Source of the DNA: Pseudogracilibacillus sp037892545
GTDB lineage: Bacteria > Bacillota > Bacilli > Bacillales > Amphibacillaceae
Direction: 5' to 3'
DNA length: 19,795 bases
Assembly: GCF_037892545.1 (NCBI RefSeq)
Contig: NZ_JBBKBG010000039.1
Span: 1-19,795, forward strand
Shown: one piece after another, positions 1 to 6,789 of the stretch
Position numbering within the stretch: the first letter of the stretch is position 1
Layout of the letters: every line of letters begins with the position of its first letter
The notes under the pieces: generated by a model
The model's input: only the letters and a program-made list of their open reading frames with translations
Database searches by the model: none
What the model was told of the DNA's origin: nothing
Made by a program: the position numbers and the translations under genes

Positions 1-18
1 GAAAGTTTACGCCTTTTG

Positions 19-357
19 TTATTTTTCTTTTAAATAATGAGCCCAGACAAGTTGTTCTGGATTCCAAACAGCGTCATCGTGAATGCTTGTCAATGCTGTT
101 TTATATGACTCGATACTTTCAAATCCTTCTTCGCGAGCATTTTTCTCGCTCATATTTTTTAAAAATTGAGGATACACATCCTCCACTTCAAACAGATGTC
201 CTTTCAATATAATTGTATCGCCAACATCTGCATAACGGTCATTCCGTCTAATGGAAACCTTTTTTCCTTCAATTAATTTGTCCATATCCTCTTCTATGGA
301 AATAAGTTTTTCAATTGGACACTTTTCTGGCCAATCTCGCTTGTTTTCATATACCAA
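19..357 (-). CDS. ASCH-domain-like protein
   Basis: A protein of 112 residues that resembles the small ASCH/PUA-like RNA-binding fold. Visible features are basic residues around R37, R38 and R41, a V-G-D turn at 45-47, a beta-rich stretch, and a C-terminal E-G-F-E-S-I-E-S-Y segment of the kind common near the end of ASCH domains. The open frame extends upstream to a TTG at 381. I chose the TTG at 357 because a GGAGGG site lies 6 nt before it, whereas the upstream TTG has no such site. The gene lies downstream of the GbsR-type regulator on the same strand with about 100 nt between, so co-transcription is possible but unproven. The family assignment is from pattern only; the substrate or RNA target is unknown. 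Confidence 0.65.
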   Translation of the reverse strand: MVYENKRDWPEKCPIEKLISIEEDMDKLIEGKKVSIRRNDRYADVGDTIILKGHLFEVEDVYPQFLKNMSEKNAREEGFESIESYKTALTSIHDDAVWNPEQLVWAHYLKEK

Positions 358-460
358 GAGAATCCCTCCTAGTATATACAATTACCTGTTAGCCATTTCC
401 ATAAACATTTCCATATGTCTTTATATTAGTTCCTATTCCGACCGGCCTCGAACAGAAATT

Positions 461-1021
461 TCAATTCTCTGTATCCTCTAATTCATGTGGCACATATTTA
501 AAAATTTCTCTTGAGCGAACCGATGCAGATAAACGTTCTAGCCAACGGTAATATTTTTTCGAAGCTTCTATTTGTGTATATAACTCCCGCGTTTTTGCTA
601 GAGTTTCTTCTGATACTTCCCCTTCTTCAAAAATTTGGTCTAATTCAAATTCCGCTTCTCTTATCGCAGTTAAATTCATTTTTGCCTCCCGATCCCACAT
701 ATGACAAAAATAACTAATAAATGTATTAAAATAGTTCTTTTCAGCAATATATGAATGCTTTCTTGACCCACGTTGGAATGTCTTTTTCATCATATCAATT
801 TCTTGCAACTTCCGTACGCTTGTACTCATACTAGGCTTACTCATACCCATGACCTCTTGCATTTCATCTAAATTCATTTGTTCTTCAAATTGCATAATCG
901 CATATAATCTACCCGCAGCAGGTGGCACAGCATATAAATCCATTGTTTCGGCGATAGCATCTATTACTTGATGCTTTGCATTTTCTAACTTTTCCAATGC
1001 TTGCTCATCATTCATCTTCAA
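461..1021 (-). CDS. GbsR/MarR-family transcriptional regulator
   Basis: A winged-helix regulator of 186 residues. A helix-turn-helix lies at about 50-75 (M-N-L-D-E-M-Q-E-V-M-G-M-S-K-P-S-M-S-T-S) and a basic wing follows to about residue 92 (F-Q-R-G-S-R-K-H-S). The C-terminal half is helical and ends near the family length of about 180. In Bacillus subtilis GbsR is a choline-responsive repressor of glycine-betaine synthesis and choline uptake genes. The neighbour on the other side of the intergenic region is a BetA-like dehydrogenase, which fits that role. Start choice: a TTG at 1021 lies 7 nt after a GGGG core, while the ATG at 1015 is 13 nt away; either is possible. The frame is open to 1084 but lacks a better site. 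A promoter and palindrome sit just upstream, suggesting self-regulation (inference). Confidence 0.88.
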   Translation of the reverse strand: MKMNDEQALEKLENAKHQVIDAIAETMDLYAVPPAAGRLYAIMQFEEQMNLDEMQEVMGMSKPSMSTSVRKLQEIDMMKKTFQRGSRKHSYIAEKNYFNTFISYFCHMWDREAKMNLTAIREAEFELDQIFEEGEVSEETLAKTRELYTQIEASKKYYRWLERLSASVRSREIFKYVPHELEDTEN

Positions 1022-1084
1022 AAAAATACCCCTTTTCTTTACAATCCTTATGAAATATTTTTCATAGCAACTATACTTTCTCAA

Positions 1085-1101
1085 ATTATACCATGTATAA
1101 T
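1085..1101 (-). promoter_or_regulatory. gbsR promoter -10 with overlapping palindrome
   Basis: On the minus strand there is an extended -10 element, TG-G-TATAAT (TATAAT at 1090-1085). The same bases are part of the perfect palindrome ATTATAC-CAT-GTATAAT at 1085-1101. The -35 is weak (TTTATC about 17 nt upstream). A dyad over a -10 box suggests repression of this promoter, possibly by GbsR itself. This is inferred from position only. Confidence 0.5.
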
Positions 1102-1559
1102 TGATTCGATAAAAAAGTGTTATATGAACCTTTATCGAACATCCAACACTTGTAAAAAAACATTGCTACTTAGAATTATTTTTATATTTCCTTCGTCATG
1201 GATCTGTTCACGAATAAACTGCCATGATTTTATCCTAACCTACACCAAAATTTTATTTCTAATATTAAATATAAATTTAATTAAATAAATGTTATATATT
1301 TACACTAGCTAAGACTAATCTGTATGTCAAGTTGCCTTTTCCTTCCCTCGTTTTCCCACTTTTTTCAGAGCTTTACGGAGCTAAAGTGATAATAAAGACG
1401 TTATCGTTTGTAAATTGTTATTTATTTGTCCCATTTTTATTAAATCATTGTCCTATAGGTTTTTATTTTCTAATACGAAAGGAAACGTTTTATAGATTCT
1501 CTTTGACTTTTATATATGAAAATGGTAGTTTTAATTTGTTCTTAATATTAAATTTTTTC

Positions 1560-1588
1560 TTAACAAACTTAACGACGTTTGCTACATT
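1560..1588 (+). promoter_or_regulatory. Candidate sigma-A promoter for the small ORF and betA
   Basis: TTAACA (1560-1565), 17-nt spacer, TACATT (1583-1588). It lies about 120 nt upstream of the first start codon of the plus-strand unit. It is the best spaced pair in the region, but matches are expected by chance in AT-rich DNA. Confidence 0.35.
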
Positions 1589-1653
1589 TACATGACGAAA
1601 GTACGTGCAACATAGACAGCATTTAGTGTAGAGCATGCTTCTATATTGGGTGA

Positions 1654-1679
1654 AACATGTCTATTGGACGCACCATGTT
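1654..1679. promoter_or_regulatory. Inverted repeat AACATG-N14-CATGTT, possible operator
   Basis: Perfect 6-bp arms at 1654-1659 and 1674-1679, between the candidate promoter and the small-protein gene. The placement would suit a repressor roadblock, and GbsR is the obvious candidate because it is encoded next door. No sequence match to a known GbsR site is claimed. Confidence 0.3.
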
Positions 1680-1710
1680 AACAATTAAAAAAGAGTAAAG
1701 GAGTGATTTC

Positions 1711-1884
1711 ATGAAAAGAAATATTATGCTAGGCGGACTTATCGCTATCTTATCTTTATTTATCTTTTCGCCACGTGCACGAAAATCTGTTGCCAATACA
1801 TTTAACGAAGATTCTATAGATAAATTAGTAGAATTTAAAAATGTCATAACAGATTGGAAAATGAATCAAGATTTATATAAATAA
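1711..1884 (+). CDS. 57-residue single-span membrane protein
   Basis: A small gene with a good AAAGGAG site 7 nt before ATG. The product begins M-K-R-N, has one hydrophobic helix at about residues 5-20 (I-M-L-G-G-L-I-A-I-L-S-L-F-I-F), then a basic stop-transfer P-R-A-R-K at 21-25, and ends in a charged, probably cytoplasmic, helical tail ending K-M-N-Q-D-L-Y-K. It lies 31 nt upstream of the BetA-like gene on the same strand, so the two are probably one transcript. I recognise no family. It could be a small regulatory or scaffolding protein associated with the dehydrogenase (inference), or an unrelated passenger. The ribosome site, the amphipathic layout and the tight spacing argue that it is real. 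Confidence 0.7.
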   Translation: MKRNIMLGGLIAILSLFIFSPRARKSVANTFNEDSIDKLVEFKNVITDWKMNQDLYK

Positions 1885-1915
1885 AATCAATCGATACGTA
1901 TTTGGAGGGAATACA

Positions 1916-3589
1916 ATGAAAAAACATTATGACTTTATCGTTGTCGGTGGTGGAAGTGCTGGTTCTGTTTTAGGAAATCGACTAAGTGAAGATGGCACGA
2001 AAAGTGTATTAATTTTAGAAGCAGGTCGAAGCGATTATCCATGGGATCCATTCATTCAAATGCCGGCAGCATTAATGTTTCCATCAGGAAATCCGTTATA
2101 TGACTGGGGATATAAGTCTGATCCAGAACCACATATGAACGGAAGAAGAATTGCACATGCACGTGGGAAAGTGCTCGGTGGTTCTAGTTCCATTAATGGT
2201 ATGATTTATCAACGTGGAAACCCAATGGACTATGAACGTTGGGGTGCAGACAAAGGGATGGAAGGTTGGGATTATGCACACGTACTTCCTTACTTTAAAA
2301 AATTAGAACATGCGATTGACTCACCAGGAGACAAATACCGTGGTCAAAGTGGACCGATTAAATTAACGAGAGGTCCAGCAACAAACCCACTATTTAATGC
2401 ATTTTTCAAAGCAGCAGAAGAAGCAGGACATTTACGTACAGACGACGTAAATAGTTATCAACAAGAAGGATTTGGACCTTTTGATCGTCATATTTATAAA
2501 GGTAAAAGGCTATCAACGTCCCATGCTTATTTAGATCCTGCAAAAAATCGTGAAAACCTAGATATTGAAACATTAGCTTTTGTCACGAAAATTAATTTTG
2601 AAGGTACAAAGGCAACGGGTGTATCTTATCGACGTGGAAACAAAATGAAAAAGGTATATGGACATGAAATAATTCTTGCAGGTGGGGCAATTAATACACC
2701 GCAAATTTTACAATTATCAGGAGTTGGGGAGGCGGAACACTTAAAGTCATTAGGTATTAAGCCAGTGATCCATTTACCTGGTGTTGGTGAAAATTTACAA
2801 GACCATTTAGAAGTGTATATTCAATATGAGTGTCCACAACCAGTTTCAGAAATGCCTAGCTTAAACAAACTTAAAATGCCTTTCATCGGATTACAATGGA
2901 TTTTAAACCGTACTGGCCCTGTCGCAAGTAGTCATTTTGAAGGTGGAGGTTTTATTCGTTCGAACGATGATGTAAAATATCCTAACTTAATGTATCATTT
3001 CTTGCCTCTTGCAGTTCGGTATGATGGCCAAAAAGCAGATGTAAAACACGGTTTCCAAGTACATGTTGGGCCGATGTATTCAGATGCACGTGGATCGATT
3101 AAAATTAAATCAACAGACCCAGCGGAACATCCTAGTATGATTTACAACTACTTATCTACAGACCAAGACCGCAGAGAGTGGGTAGAGGCAATTAGAAGAA
3201 CACGTGAAATAACATCACAAGCATCATTAGCACCGTTTAATAAGGGGGAAATTTCACCAGGACCAAGTGTACAAACAGATGAGGAAATTTTAGAGTGGGT
3301 ACGTAATGATGCAGAAACAGCCTTACACCCTTGTGGTACAACAAAAATGGGAGATGTTTCAGATCCGATGGCTGTTGTGGATCCGAACACGATGAAAGTA
3401 CATGGATTGGATAACGTGTGTGTAGTCGATGCTTCTGCTATGCCATATGTAACGAATGGAAATATTCACGCACCGATTATTATGTTAGCAGAAAAAGCTG
3501 CCGACTTAATTTTAGGACGTAAGCCATTAGATCCTTTACATTACGATTACTACAAACACGAATCAAAAGCTGAAAAAGTGACACAGTAA
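1916..3589 (+). CDS. betA: GMC-family FAD dehydrogenase, BetA-like (choline dehydrogenase type)
   Basis: A 557-residue glucose-methanol-choline oxidoreductase. The N-terminal FAD-binding G-G-G-S-A-G is at 11-16, GMC signature 1 at 84-101 (G-K-V-L-G-G-S-S-S-I-N-G) and signature 2 at about 257-271 (G-A-I-N-T-P-Q-I-L-Q). The C-terminal active-site His is H471 in H-P-C-G-T-T-K-M-G, with the second active-site segment N-G-N-I-H-A-P near 514-520. Family members oxidise choline to betaine aldehyde and often further to glycine betaine. The start has GGAGGG 6 nt upstream. The adjacent GbsR-type regulator supports a choline role. In many choline dehydrogenases I recall Asn where this protein has H518, as in other GMC alcohol dehydrogenases, so the alcohol substrate is less certain than the family. 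No betaine-aldehyde dehydrogenase gene is nearby. Confidence 0.85.
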   Translation: MKKHYDFIVVGGGSAGSVLGNRLSEDGTKSVLILEAGRSDYPWDPFIQMPAALMFPSGNPLYDWGYKSDPEPHMNGRRIAHARGKVLGGSSSINGMIYQRGNPMDYERWGADKGMEGWDYAHVLPYFKKLEHAIDSPGDKYRGQSGPIKLTRGPATNPLFNAFFKAAEEAGHLRTDDVNSYQQEGFGPFDRHIYKGKRLSTSHAYLDPAKNRENLDIETLAFVTKINFEGTKATGVSYRRGNKMKKVYGHEIILAGGAINTPQILQLSGVGEAEHLKSLGIKPVIHLPGVGENLQDHLEVYIQYECPQPVSEMPSLNKLKMPFIGLQWILNRTGPVASSHFEGGGFIRSNDDVKYPNLMYHFLPLAVRYDGQKADVKHGFQVHVGPMYSDARGSIKIKSTDPAEHPSMIYNYLSTDQDRREWVEAIRRTREITSQASLAPFNKGEISPGPSVQTDEEILEWVRNDAETALHPCGTTKMGDVSDPMAVVDPNTMKVHGLDNVCVVDASAMPYVTNGNIHAPIIMLAEKAADLILGRKPLDPLHYDYYKHESKAEKVTQ

Positions 3590-3602
3590 ATAATAGAATG
3601 CC

Positions 3603-3672
3603 CTCTAGAGTGTATACGGTACTGGCCCAAGTTAGAGTTCTTTACTCCTACTTAAGCCAGTACGTCCTCTAG
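3603..3672 (+). terminator. Three-tier hairpin downstream of betA (terminator-like or structured 3' end)
   Basis: Outer stem CTAGAG/CTCTAG (3605-3610 with 3667-3672), middle stem GTACTGGC/GCCAGTAC (3619-3626 with 3656-3663), and an inner imperfect stem of 10 positions with two mismatches (3629-3638 with 3644-3653). No T-tract follows directly, so it is not a canonical intrinsic terminator. About 90 nt later an AT-only hairpin (ATATAC at 3765, GTATAT at 3775) is followed by seven T residues at 3782-3788 and might be the actual stop. Confidence 0.4.
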
Positions 3673-3836
3673 CTTCGAAGCGGTGTACGATAACTATAGT
3701 ACATAATCGTTATACATTATATGTATACGGCCTTTTATCATTATAATTTATAGAAGATATGTGCATATACTTTAGTATATATTTTTTTATATATTATCAT
3801 AATTTTTCATATCGATTACTGAATGAAAAATGTACT

Positions 3837-5087
3837 TTACAATTTGTATAACTCGGGAAATATAGCAAGTTCACATAATATATCTTTTAATAGATGTATT
3901 CCCTTTTCGATTTGTTTAAATGATGTATATTCATCCGGATGATGACTTAACCCATCTTTAGAAGGAATGAAAATGACTCCCGTCGGATATTTCAACGCCA
4001 TATTCATCGCATCATGCCCTGCTCCACTTGGCATTTCCTCATATGTAAAGTTTCGTTTATCACAACCAGCTTTTGCTATTTCTAGTAACCTTTCATTTAA
4101 TAATACCGGTGTTTCATTTGTAATTTTTCTAAACGATACCTGTACACCTCGCTTCTTTTCCAATTGTTCAACGAAGTTGTATAATTTCTTGATGAGACGT
4201 TCTTTTGATTCCATATAAATACTACGAATATCAACGTGTAGCTTTACTTCTCCTGGTACAATATTCATCGCACCAGATTTTACTTTACACGTTCCGACCG
4301 TCGCGACCGTTTTTGCATCCTCTTCTTCTAGAGCAAGTTGTTCCAAATATAATGCGAATTCTGAAGCTGCGAGCAATGCATCTTGACGTGAACGCATCGG
4401 AGTTGAACCAGAGTGGGACTGACGTCCAGTGATTGTCACATGATACCTCGTCGGTGCTGCAATTCCTGTGACAAGTCCAATATCTTTCCCCATTTCCTCT
4501 AAAACTGGTCCTTGTTCAATATGCAACTCAAGAAATGCCTTCAATTCATCTTCATTTCGTTCCGCCATTGAAATATATTCCAGCGAAAAGCCCTTCTGAG
4601 CAATTACCTCTGTAAAAGTTTGGTCATTTTTATCGTGTAACCTCGTCACTTCTTCGAGATCTAACGTCCCGACCATCGCTTTACTTCCCACTGTTGCTAG
4701 ACCAAAGCGAGCTGATTCTTCACATGCAAAAATAATAACTTCTAATGGATGCGTCGTTCTAACTTTTTCATCATTAAGTGCAAATAACACTTCCAGTCCA
4801 GCTAACACACCGACTGTTCCATCATACATTCCACCATTATATACGGTGTCAATATGTGAGCCGACCGCAACTACAGGTAAAGATGGATCTATTCCTTCTC
4901 TTCGAATTATGACATTTCCAATCTCATCTTGACGGTATAGTAATCCTTCTGCTTCACAAAGCCGTTTTATATACTGCAATGCCTGTGCCTCTTCCTTCGT
5001 ATAAGCCAATCGATTCATGCCATCATCCGTATAACCGTATTCATTTATTTGCTGAAACATCTCTTTAAAACGTTCCATTTTCACCAT
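3837..5087 (-). CDS. M20-family Zn-dependent amidohydrolase (N-carbamoyl-L-amino acid hydrolase / allantoate amidohydrolase type)
   Basis: A 416-residue bi-metal amidohydrolase. Family metal-ligand motifs are in order: G-S-H-I-D-T-V with H78, G-G-M-Y-D-G with D89, A-C-E-E-S-A-R-F with E124, E-L-H-I-E-Q-G-P with H189, and C-terminal S-H-H-P-D-E-Y with H382/H383. Members cleave N-carbamoyl groups from amino acids or ureido groups from allantoate, releasing ammonia and carbon dioxide. Sequence alone does not separate these substrates. The ATG at 5087 has an AGGGGG site 6 nt upstream, whereas the ATG three codons later is too far. A TATAAT-like -10 lies at 5135-5130 with a poor -35. It is transcribed alone. 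The nearby racemase and DUF917 genes make a hydantoin-derived N-carbamoyl amino acid a reasonable substrate guess (inference). Confidence 0.85.
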   Translation of the reverse strand: MVKMERFKEMFQQINEYGYTDDGMNRLAYTKEEAQALQYIKRLCEAEGLLYRQDEIGNVIIRREGIDPSLPVVAVGSHIDTVYNGGMYDGTVGVLAGLEVLFALNDEKVRTTHPLEVIIFACEESARFGLATVGSKAMVGTLDLEEVTRLHDKNDQTFTEVIAQKGFSLEYISMAERNEDELKAFLELHIEQGPVLEEMGKDIGLVTGIAAPTRYHVTITGRQSHSGSTPMRSRQDALLAASEFALYLEQLALEEEDAKTVATVGTCKVKSGAMNIVPGEVKLHVDIRSIYMESKERLIKKLYNFVEQLEKKRGVQVSFRKITNETPVLLNERLLEIAKAGCDKRNFTYEEMPSGAGHDAMNMALKYPTGVIFIPSKDGLSHHPDEYTSFKQIEKGIHLLKDILCELAIFPELYKL

Positions 5088-5263
5088 CGGAATCCCCCTA
5101 ACCCCTCACACATCATTCAGTAGACAATCATTATATAATATTTCTGAATTTTCGTACATATAAATCGTTCGGTGGGTTGTGGGGCCATGGCGAAAAGTTA
5201 AATTGCTAGAACAGTTGGCGCTGACGCTTGTGGGCTAATTAACGCAAAACGGAGGGGTGCAGA
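5088..5263. other. Intergenic region with a GC-richer patch
   Basis: The first part holds the probable -10 of the M20 hydrolase gene (TATAAT on the minus strand, 5135-5130). From about 5168 to 5263 the sequence is clearly richer in G (for example GGTGGGTTGTGGGGCC) than the surrounding AT-rich DNA. No gene, RNA fold or repeat unit was recognised in it. It directly abuts the 51-bp repeat array and may belong to the same inserted element (inference). Confidence 0.4.
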
Positions 5264-5540
5264 GTTGCGACGGATATCCGCAAGTGGAATGGGAAATGCA
5301 CAGGAACTTGCGGAATTATATCACATATCCGCAAGTGAAATGGGAAAACCGCGAAAACTTGCGGAATTATATCATATATCCGCAAGTGATTCGGGAAATC
5401 CACGAGAACTTGCGGAATTATATCATATATCCGCAAGTGGAACGGGAAATGTGCGAGAACTTGCGGAATTATATCATATATCCGCAAGTGATTCGGGAAA
5501 TATGCGAGAACTTGCGGAATTACATCATATATCTGTAAGA
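5264..5540. repeat. 51-bp tandem array with alternating inverted arms (five units plus degenerate ends)
   Basis: CCGCAAG recurs at 5278, 5329, 5380, 5431 and 5482, exactly 51 bp apart, with a decayed copy (CTGTAAG) at 5533. Each unit has CCGCAAGTG, a variable purine-rich segment of about 19 nt, then ACTTGCGGAATTATATCATA. CCGCAAGT and ACTTGCGG are perfect inverted arms, so any arm can pair with the arm before it (20-nt loop) or after it (about 15-nt loop). Differences between units are concentrated in the variable segment while the arms are nearly invariant. Because 51 is a multiple of three, several frames stay open on both strands; I treat these as artefacts. Probably a VNTR-like intergenic element. 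Confidence 0.9.
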
Positions 5541-5632
5541 AAAACAGGAATACCCCAAACTACACAGAATTAACCACTATCCCTTACAATCACACATATC
5601 AAACCCGGTACTATTTTCTAATAAAAAGTAAG

Positions 5633-6199
5633 TTAACTTGTAAAATAAGGTTCATTGTATCGATGAGAATGAGTGACAAATTCTGGTGGCATTTTATATT
5701 TCATTTGTCCCGCTTCTGTTGCATATCCTAAAGGTAATAAACCAATTGGCTGAACATATTCGGGCAAACAAAAGGATTCGCTGATTTTATTTTCATCAAT
5801 CCCACCAACCCAACAACAACTTATTCCATTTTGTGTCATCGTCAAAATCATATTTTGGACCGCATTGGCAACATCTAAAGGTACCCATTTATATCCTAAG
5901 TTACCATACCTTGCTGCTGTTCTTTTTGTATTCGCACAAATAATTAAAATGACTGGTGCTGATTTAATCCATTGCTGATAGTTTGAAGTACCTGCATAAA
6001 AGCCACTGAATGTACATGAAACCACTTTTTCTTTATAAGACGGTTCCTTTATCACAATAAACTCCCAAGGTTGCATATTACCACTTGAAGGTGCTAATGT
6101 GCCAGCCTCTATAATGCTATACAACTGTTCATCAGAAATAGGAATATCTTGAAATTGTCTTACACTCGATCGTTTATATATCGCTTCGATTTTTTTCAT
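5633..6199 (-). CDS. Nitroreductase-family FMN oxidoreductase
   Basis: A 188-residue flavoprotein of the nitroreductase superfamily, which reduces nitro compounds, quinones, enones or other electron acceptors with NAD(P)H, usually as a dimer. The N-terminal FMN-phosphate segment Y-K-R-S-S-V-R-Q-F, the A-P-S-S-G-N-M-Q-P-W-E-F segment at about 36-47, and a C-terminal L-P-L-G-Y-A segment are all intact, so it should bind flavin. Start choice: ATG at 6199 overlaps the stop of the upstream gene as ATGA and lies 9 nt after AAGGA; the in-frame ATG at 6205 is only 3 nt from that site. It is the last gene of the cluster and is translationally coupled to the preceding divergent nitroreductase, which suggests a heteromeric pair (inference). 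The substrate is unknown. Confidence 0.85.
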   Translation of the reverse strand: MKKIEAIYKRSSVRQFQDIPISDEQLYSIIEAGTLAPSSGNMQPWEFIVIKEPSYKEKVVSCTFSGFYAGTSNYQQWIKSAPVILIICANTKRTAARYGNLGYKWVPLDVANAVQNMILTMTQNGISCCWVGGIDENKISESFCLPEYVQPIGLLPLGYATEAGQMKYKMPPEFVTHSHRYNEPYFTS

Positions 6200-6789
6200 G
6201 ACCATCTATCCTTATGAATCATATTTTCCATCGACAAACTTTTTAATTGCATTGGTGCTTCTCCTAATGCATATCCACATGCGAGCATTGCGACAGGTTC
6301 AACATACCATGGTAACAACAACGTTTTCCTAATCGTTTCTGGTTCAAACTCCCGAATAATGGCTGAATTTATTTGTAAACAAGTCGCTAACAATCGCATA
6401 TTTTGAATCGCACTTTCCGCTTCCTTTTGTGCGATTAATATGCCTTTAGAACCTATTCTTGACATTGCTCGTCTTTTTTCAATAACAATAACGGATAAAA
6501 ACGGCACATCTTCTATCCACTTTTGCGGAATAGATTCTTTCACCATGTAAGGACTTAAGAGGTCATTTGCGAGCTTCTTTCTCAACGTACTATCTTCTAC
6601 GACAATGATCTCTCTCGCTTGGTTACTAATGGAACTTGGTCCAGCTAAAAAAGCTTCATACAACATCTTCTCATCTTTTGCTTCTAATTTTTTATCGTCA
6701 TACGTTCGCACATTTTGAATTCGTTTCATTTGATTCAATACATGTGAAGCTTCGATTGAAACCACATCCCTTCGTTTTATGATTCCCAA
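6196..6789 (-). CDS. Divergent nitroreductase-family protein
   Basis: About 197 residues with a nitroreductase-like layout but weakened motifs. It has K-R-I-Q-N-V-R-T-Y in place of the usual R-R-S-x-R-x-F, and A-G-P-S-S-I-S-N-Q-A-R-E-I-I-V-V in place of A-P-S-S-x-N-x-Q-P-W-x-F-x-V, so the conserved P-W is lost. The C-terminal A-C-G-Y-A-L-G-E resembles the L-G-Y-A motif of the family. It overlaps the M29-like gene upstream by 13 nt and the next nitroreductase by 4 nt. The start is uncertain: TTG at 6789 has no good ribosome site, and GTG at 6765 is an alternative, so the true protein may be slightly shorter. It may be a non-catalytic partner or have an altered flavin pocket (inference). Confidence 0.72.
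   Translation of the reverse strand: MGIIKRRDVVSIEASHVLNQMKRIQNVRTYDDKKLEAKDEKMLYEAFLAGPSSISNQAREIIVVEDSTLRKKLANDLLSPYMVKESIPQKWIEDVPFLSVIVIEKRRAMSRIGSKGILIAQKEAESAIQNMRLLATCLQINSAIIREFEPETIRKTLLLPWYVEPVAMLACGYALGEAPMQLKSLSMENMIHKDRWS

Larger units (their letters stand above)
1102..1710. other. AT-rich intergenic region between gbsR and the small-protein/betA unit
   Basis: About 600 bases without a gene I can support. Open frames here are low-complexity, lack Shine-Dalgarno sites and resemble no family. It holds one plus-strand promoter candidate, TTAACA-N17-TACATT at 1560-1588, and an inverted repeat AACATG-N14-CATGTT at 1654-1679 just upstream of the small ORF. The rest is very AT-rich and shows nothing recognisable. 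Confidence 0.6.

Noticed and set aside
1358..1388. Possible regulatory hairpin CACTTT...AAAGTG with an inner AGCT dyad
   Set aside because: Stems are short and broken by bulges; no T-tract, no gene start nearby and no known element resembles it.
1332..1595. 87-residue hydrophobic plus-strand protein upstream of betA
   Set aside because: AT-rich low-complexity translation rich in Phe and Leu, no ribosome site, no family likeness.
5264..5540. CRISPR array
   Set aside because: The whole 51-bp unit recurs with only the short central part varying slightly; spacers are not unique, arms are mutual inverted repeats, and no cas gene is present.
5239..5573. Repeat proteins of 82-102 residues on both strands
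   Set aside because: The open frames result from a period divisible by three without stop codons; variation follows the hairpin arms rather than codons, and no frame has a convincing start.
5633..5650. Terminator after the last nitroreductase gene (AAGTTAACTT palindrome)
   Set aside because: The dyad has no loop and is mostly A/T; the short T-run that follows does not make a credible terminator.
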